Of a stretch of DNA of 45,824 nucleotides, positions 43,401 to 45,824 are shown piece after piece. The translations under genes and the position numbers were made by a program. Location of the stretch: NCBI GenBank assembly GCA_020846745.1, contig JADLDI010000046.1, positions 1 to 45,824 of the forward strand, in the 5' to 3' direction. Within the stretch, counting starts at the first letter, position 1. Every line of letters begins with the position of its first letter. This DNA is from Bryobacterales bacterium. Its GTDB lineage: Bacteria > Acidobacteriota > Terriglobia > Bryobacterales > Bryobacteraceae. The notes under the pieces were generated by a model. It saw only the letters and a list, made by a program, of their open reading frames with translations, was not told where the DNA came from and did no database searches.

Positions 43401-43792
43401 GTGCCGAGGTCGGAGGTGGCCGTCTGGAGGGCGGTGGTTCCGGCGGTGACTTCGATGGTCTGTTCCACCTGTCCGAGTTCGAGCCTGATGTCGAGGCCGA
43501 ACGTCTGGGCGACGTTCAATGTGAGGTCGCGGGCAACGAACTTGCGGAAGCCGGGAGCTTCGGCGGTCACTTCGTAGTTGCCGACGGGGAGTTGTTGGAG
43601 CGAGTAGACGCCCGATTCGTTGGTGCGCGTCTCGGTACGGACGTTGGTGGCCTGGTTGCGTGCCACAACCGTCACGTTGGGAATGGCGGACGATTGAGCA
43701 TCGAGCACGCGACCGGTGATGGTGCCGCGGTCACTTTGCGCCAGCACGAGCAAAGGTGACAAGAAGAGCAACAAAGATACCCTGAAACCCAT
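40433..43792 (-). CDS. Large TonB-dependent-receptor-like protein with carboxypeptidase-regulatory domain
   Basis: A 1,119-residue outer-membrane protein of the Oar/CarboxypepD_reg type, abundant in Acidobacteriota. The signal peptide is about 1-18 (LLFLSPLLVLA). A carboxypeptidase-regulatory-like Ig-type domain follows at 20-105 (GTITGRVLDAQSSAIPNVTVVARN, YSLQQLPVGNYEVTAEAPGFRK). The plug is at about 115-225 (IEVTAGTTALQTATSDLGTTI, VLLDGAGATG), with the FNAEYGRTGGGF segment usual in this family. A long beta-barrel ends in the aromatic LALRLEF strand. Such proteins probably take up large substrates; the ligand is unknown. It lies 27 nt downstream of the DUF1080 gene on the same strand, so both are likely one operon. 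Confidence 0.93.
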   Translation of the reverse strand: MGFRVSLLLFLSPLLVLAQSDRGTITGRVLDAQSSAIPNVTVVARNQATNVRTETRTNESGVYSLQQLPVGNYEVTAEAPGFRKFVARDLTLNVAQTFGLDIRLELGQVEQTIEVTAGTTALQTATSDLGTTISRDQVMDLPLAVSGNMRNPEAFLFLAPGVTGDVGNTQINGSQSRAKEVLLDGAGATGPESGGTLFTYPSVEVIGEFKLLAANFNAEYGRTGGGFEVFTTRSGSNEIHGALFEYFRNDAFDARGFFSPTTPVNRQNEFGANFSGPVLLPKLYNGKNKTFFFFNYTGFRFRAGQVNQFFTVPTAAMARGDFSGLTDRNGRPLLIYDPATTVSTPEGFTRQPFPGNIIPQERFSAVSRKILPLLPTPTNSRQTDNFLSIGARTFDRDQVNIKIDHAFSDKARVNWFSYIGSQSSVAALGLPIPFTNALDEQRPSRWLRFNFDYIFSPTLLNNFIVGYTREPQLWSKLSANQDWPNRIGLTGINTGPGNVFPRVTFTDGLSTWADDSKNVGAQVNNMLQLNDSLSIVRGKHVFKAGVEARWQQTNGADPFGQQGQFAFSQLETSLPTAAARAITGHAFASFLLGNVDNASYNALVVVPGNRYRYLGTYFQDDWKITRKLTLNLGLRYDIFFPRIERFNNFSSFDPAALNAAAGGRLGAITFLGEGPGRDNSRRSFADTYYRNFGPRFGFAYLLRDKTVLRGGYGIFYAPGNATAGLRQSQRFAIGFNGQPSYQSPDLGVTPGFNWDQGFPTNWPKPPFIDPTVANGTSVDTIGRNDGRPPYFQNWTFNIQHELPGAVVVDLAYVGNKGTRLGNGLININEVDPRYLALGSLLTRPVTSAEAQAAGIALPYAGFTGSIAQALRPYPQYLNIANRSNPNGNSTYHAFQMKAEKRMTRGLTFLGAYTFSKSISDSDIQAGGGPTGLTYYNRRLEKGIGTNDVPHILNLSFLYDLPFGRTKAWGGWSLTGILQYATGKPIVLTATNALPLFNGGNRPDVLSATRTGQQDNFDPAVDLWINPAAFAVPGANRFGTSARSYTDLRAPNFLNESFGLIKRTRLGERANLIFRAEFFNAFNRVVFAAPASNISNQNFGRISAQANTPRQGQLALRLEF

Positions 43793-43818
43793 GATGATTC
43801 CAGGGTAGCAAGATTAAG

Positions 43819-44673
43819 CTATTTGCATGCAGCGGGATCCGCGTGCACGTAGTAGGCCCGGTACTTCTTATATTTCTTGTCCGTGCAACCGCTGAGGTTG
43901 AGCAGTTCCACCTTGCGGAACTCGACAGGATGGCTTTCGCTCTGGAGCGAGATGTAGCCGGATTCGAGAATCTTCCCGTCGATTTTGACGGCCGGGTCGA
44001 CCGGTTCGACGGCTCCGCCGCCGATCTGGGGCTTAGTGTAGGTGAGGACGTCTTGTCCGTTGACGCGATGGGTGATCTTTTCCGAGCCGAGCACTTCGAC
44101 CTCGGCGCGGACCCACTGGTCGCCATCGAAGGTGGGCGAGGAGGAATTGATGCAGTGGCGCTCGATGAGTTTGCCGTCCATAACGACGTGGGTGCCCGGG
44201 GTGCAGAGGTTGGCGGTCGATCGCGGACCTTTGCCGAGTCCACCGAGCAATTGGACTTCGATCGAGACGGGAAAGTTCTGATCCTTGAGCATGCTCTGGG
44301 GAGACTGGCCGTGCACCATGATGCCGCTGTTGCGGGTGGCCCAACCCTGGCCGCCGGGAGCCTGGTCGCCGGTGAAGCGGTACTCGACGACGATGACGTA
44401 GTACGAGAACGGCCGGTTGTAATGGATGTGGCCAAACCGGTCGTTAAACTTGTCGTACTGGTCGTAGGAGACTTTGAGGACGCCGTTCTCGACGCGGAAG
44501 GTGTTGCCGAAGTTGTCGCCGGGGGCGTAGCCCTTGATCTTGGGGACCCAATTGGTGAGGTCCTTCCCGTTGAAGAGTTTGATCCAATCTTTGGGCTTAG
44601 CGGCGCGGTAGGCGGGTTGCGTTTGCGCGGCGACGGTGAGGGCCGCCAGGGCGAATGCGAGAATCAGGCGCAT
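43819..44673 (-). CDS. DUF1080 / 3-keto-disaccharide hydrolase-like protein
   Basis: A 284-residue exported protein, with a signal peptide (about 1-16, ending VAA). The DUF1080 domain, a concanavalin-like beta-sandwich, covers nearly the whole length: WIKLFNGKDLTNWVPK, FRVENGVLKVSYDQYDKF, FSYYVIVVEYRF, NSGIMVHGQSPQSM, then WVRAEVEVLGSEKITHRVNG and GYISLQSESHPVEFRKVELL. Some members cleave 3-keto-glycosides made by oxidoreductases; most are untested. The genes downstream fit uptake of the products through the large receptor. Two cysteines near the C-terminus (LSGCTDKKYKKY, DPAACK) could form a disulphide. Confidence 0.9.
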   Translation of the reverse strand: MRLILAFALAALTVAAQTQPAYRAAKPKDWIKLFNGKDLTNWVPKIKGYAPGDNFGNTFRVENGVLKVSYDQYDKFNDRFGHIHYNRPFSYYVIVVEYRFTGDQAPGGQGWATRNSGIMVHGQSPQSMLKDQNFPVSIEVQLLGGLGKGPRSTANLCTPGTHVVMDGKLIERHCINSSSPTFDGDQWVRAEVEVLGSEKITHRVNGQDVLTYTKPQIGGGAVEPVDPAVKIDGKILESGYISLQSESHPVEFRKVELLNLSGCTDKKYKKYRAYYVHADPAACK

Positions 44674-44736
44674 ATATACCTTTAAGCGTAGCGCGCAGAC
44701 GTGCGAAACTGCGGTGGAAGGAGGACTCGATCTACT

Positions 44737-45135
44737 ATGGATCGGTTTGACGAACTCAAATTAAAGTATCAATCCGTGCTGAACCTGATCAAAGGGCGGC
44801 CGATATTGCTGGACCACTTGCACGTGCAGGATAACAAGCTGTTCCTGCAAGGGCGGGCGGCTTCGGAGGAAGCGAAAAACGATGTCTGGAACCAGATCAA
44901 GCTGGTGGACCCGAGCTTTAGCGATCTGATTTGCGACCTGCAGGTGGACACGAGTCTGGCGCCGCCGGCACCGCGCACGTATACGGTGGTGGCCGGCGAT
45001 TCGCTTTGGAAGATCGCCTCGAAGTTTTATGGGAACGGCGCGGAGTACCCGCGGATCATTGCGGCGAATCCGGGCCAGTTGAAGGATGAGAAGAGCGTCA
45101 TTCATCCAGGGGACGTGCTGGCGGTTCCAGAGTAG
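44737..45135 (+). CDS. BON-LysM protein (YgaU/Kbp-like)
   Basis: A 132-residue soluble protein. I start at ATG 44737 (MDRFDELKLKYQ), with AAGGAGG 12 nt before it. An N-terminal BON-like domain (about 8-75: VLNLIKGRPILLDHLHVQDNKLFLQGRAASEEAKNDVW, in parts) precedes a LysM domain (about 83-132: YTVVAGDSLWKIASKFYG, then IIAANPGQLKDEKSVIHPGDVLAVP). This is the layout of the E. coli potassium-binding protein Kbp (YgaU), which has no signal peptide either and is cytoplasmic. Whether this one binds potassium is unknown. It is divergent from the DUF1080 gene. Confidence 0.9.
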   Translation: MDRFDELKLKYQSVLNLIKGRPILLDHLHVQDNKLFLQGRAASEEAKNDVWNQIKLVDPSFSDLICDLQVDTSLAPPAPRTYTVVAGDSLWKIASKFYGNGAEYPRIIAANPGQLKDEKSVIHPGDVLAVPE

Positions 45136-45161
45136 AGACGACTAGTTTGTTCGGCAAGGCG

Positions 45162-45189
45162 GCTCGATCTACAGAGCTCGATCTACAGA
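45162..45189. repeat. Perfect 14-bp tandem duplication
   Basis: GCTCGATCTACAGA occurs twice head to tail with no spacer, 27 bp after the stop of the BON-LysM gene. A similar CTCGATCTAC lies just before that gene's start (from 44726). It is probably a recent slippage or a small repeat; no function is evident. Confidence 0.8.
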
Positions 45190-45396
45190 GATAGCTCGGG
45201 CCGCTTTCATTTTTCGTAAGTGCCCGAGGTTCGGTAAAACCATCGCAAACCTCAAAGCAGCGCTGCCGCCCGAAACGGAGCGGGAGTGTCAGCGACCCGG
45301 CCCGCGCACCCACCCGGCCCGTTAAAAATTGACATCGGTTTCGGAGCCGCGGAAGTTTCTCACGCAAGACCTCTTGTATTCCGCCGGCATTGTTGA

Positions 45397-45477
45397 TACA
45401 CTTGACCCGTGGTCGTGGACGTGTGTCCACTCCACCAAACAAATCAAAAAGACCGCCATCGCGCGGTCCTTTTTTTT
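45397..45477 (+). ncRNA. Candidate small RNA or attenuator with two hairpins and a terminator
   Basis: Two strong hairpins stand side by side in a gap without a gene. The first is at 45409-45435: GTGG-TC-GTGGAC, loop GTGT, GTCCAC-T-CCAC, so a 10-bp stem with one small bulge. After an A-rich linker comes GACCGC-CATCGC-GCGGTC (45451-45468), followed by an eight-T run and preceded by five As, a textbook Rho-independent terminator. A weak promoter-like TTGTAT/TACACT pair lies upstream around 45374-45402, but its match is poor. It may be a free small RNA of ~70 nt or a leader/terminator before the gene at 45589. The start at 45397 is approximate. Confidence 0.5.
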
Positions 45478-45588
45478 CGCACTACCTCCGGTCGGAAGCC
45501 GTCGCGCTCCCGACCCCCTCGGCGTTCATCCGCGTTAATCGGCGGCCGATTCCCAAAAAACTTCGCAAGCAAAAGGAGTACTACTCAG

Positions 45589-45824
45589 ATGTCTGCAAAC
45601 CTCAGCACGGGCCCCCGCACCGAAGAAGGCAAAGCCAAATCCTCCCAAAATGCCACAAAACACGGCCTCACCGCCGAATCCATCCCAGCCGACCTCCGTC
45701 CTGTTTTCAACAGTTTGCGAAACGAACTCCACGCCCAGTGCCGCCCCGATGGCCCCTTGGAAGAGATCTTCTTCGACAAACTCGTCACCGCCCGCTGGAA
45801 CATGCTCCGTGCGCTCGATTTTCA
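45589..45824 (+). CDS. Conserved GPRTEEGKAKSSQNA-type protein, 3' end cut by the window
   Basis: The frame starts at ATG 45589, with AAAAGGAG ten bases before it, and stays open to the window edge (78 complete codons). Its beginning, MSANLSTGPRTEEGKAKSSQ followed by NATKHGLT, is the hallmark of a small family repeated many times in genomes of Acidobacteriota and Planctomycetes. The rest (LEEIFFDKLVTARWNMLRAL) is helical and charged. Function unknown. Upstream sequence (TCCGCGTTAATC) is a common spacer before such genes in related genomes by my recollection, which is not checked here. Confidence 0.8.
   Translation, partial: MSANLSTGPRTEEGKAKSSQNATKHGLTAESIPADLRPVFNSLRNELHAQCRPDGPLEEIFFDKLVTARWNMLRALDF

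Noticed and set aside
45200..45330. Possible tRNA-like or repeat structure after the BON-LysM gene
   Set aside because: Only short inverted repeats (for example GAGGTT/AACCTC) are present; no cloverleaf can be drawn.

Overview
The window looks like a chromosomal segment of a GC-rich Acidobacteriota, most likely of the Solibacter/Bryobacter kind. This taxonomic call is an inference from gene families. They include a VWFA-related protein of the acidobacterial type, a very large receptor with a carboxypeptidase-regulatory domain, a DUF1080 protein, many secreted hydrolases, and a terminal gene with the GPRTEEGKAKSSQNA-type start common in that group. Most of the window is ordinary chromosome with short intergenic gaps. 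Two patches look accessory: about 1-2,510 and 13,730-16,210.

Region by region. 1-2,510: IS-end-like repeats, a truncated PIN-like gene, an unknown 447-aa protein and an intact HicBA toxin-antitoxin pair. 2,533-7,759 (minus): a glycosyltransferase fused in frame to a TonB-dependent receptor, a small membrane coiled-coil protein, and thrS. 7,861-8,743 (plus): an ECF sigma factor overlapping its zinc-finger anti-sigma factor. 8,810-12,522: a secreted subtilase with a C-terminal NVVWG hexapeptide array, a BON-domain protein preceded by three 11-bp direct repeats, LolA, and a degenerate receiver protein. 12,548-13,782: a Fic AMP-transferase with an inverted repeat across its ribosome-binding site. 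13,783-16,211: a VWFA-related protein between non-coding repeat remnants, then an orphan HicB with a broken HicA.

16,212-20,165 (minus): an aa3-type cytochrome oxidase operon, coxB-coxA-coxC-coxC'-subunit IV, whose genes mostly overlap by 1-4 nt. 20,220-23,223: an HD-domain protein, an FGGY (ribulokinase-like) kinase and a NarL-type response regulator. 23,660-35,274: a block of secreted or transport functions. It holds a GH172/DUF2961 protein, a PHP-like hydrolase, two amidohydrolases, a lactate permease, a Cys-type sulfatase and a DMFase-large-subunit-like protein. It suggests scavenging of complex organic matter. 35,292-40,172: an SDR oxidoreductase, a site-2 protease with CBS domains, NDH-2, and a secreted helical-barrel protein. 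40,433-44,673 (minus): a DUF1080 protein followed by a 1,119-aa outer-membrane receptor. 44,737-45,824: a BON-LysM protein, a candidate small RNA ending in a strong terminator, and a gene cut by the window edge.

No CRISPR array, rRNA, tRNA or complete mobile element was recognised. The least conventional signals are the glycosyltransferase-receptor fusion with a signal-peptide-like segment at the joint, the NVVWG array, and three well-formed regulatory repeats: the 11-bp triple repeat, the twin CCGGACA palindromes and the fic inverted repeat. All functional calls rest on reading the sequence; no database search was run.
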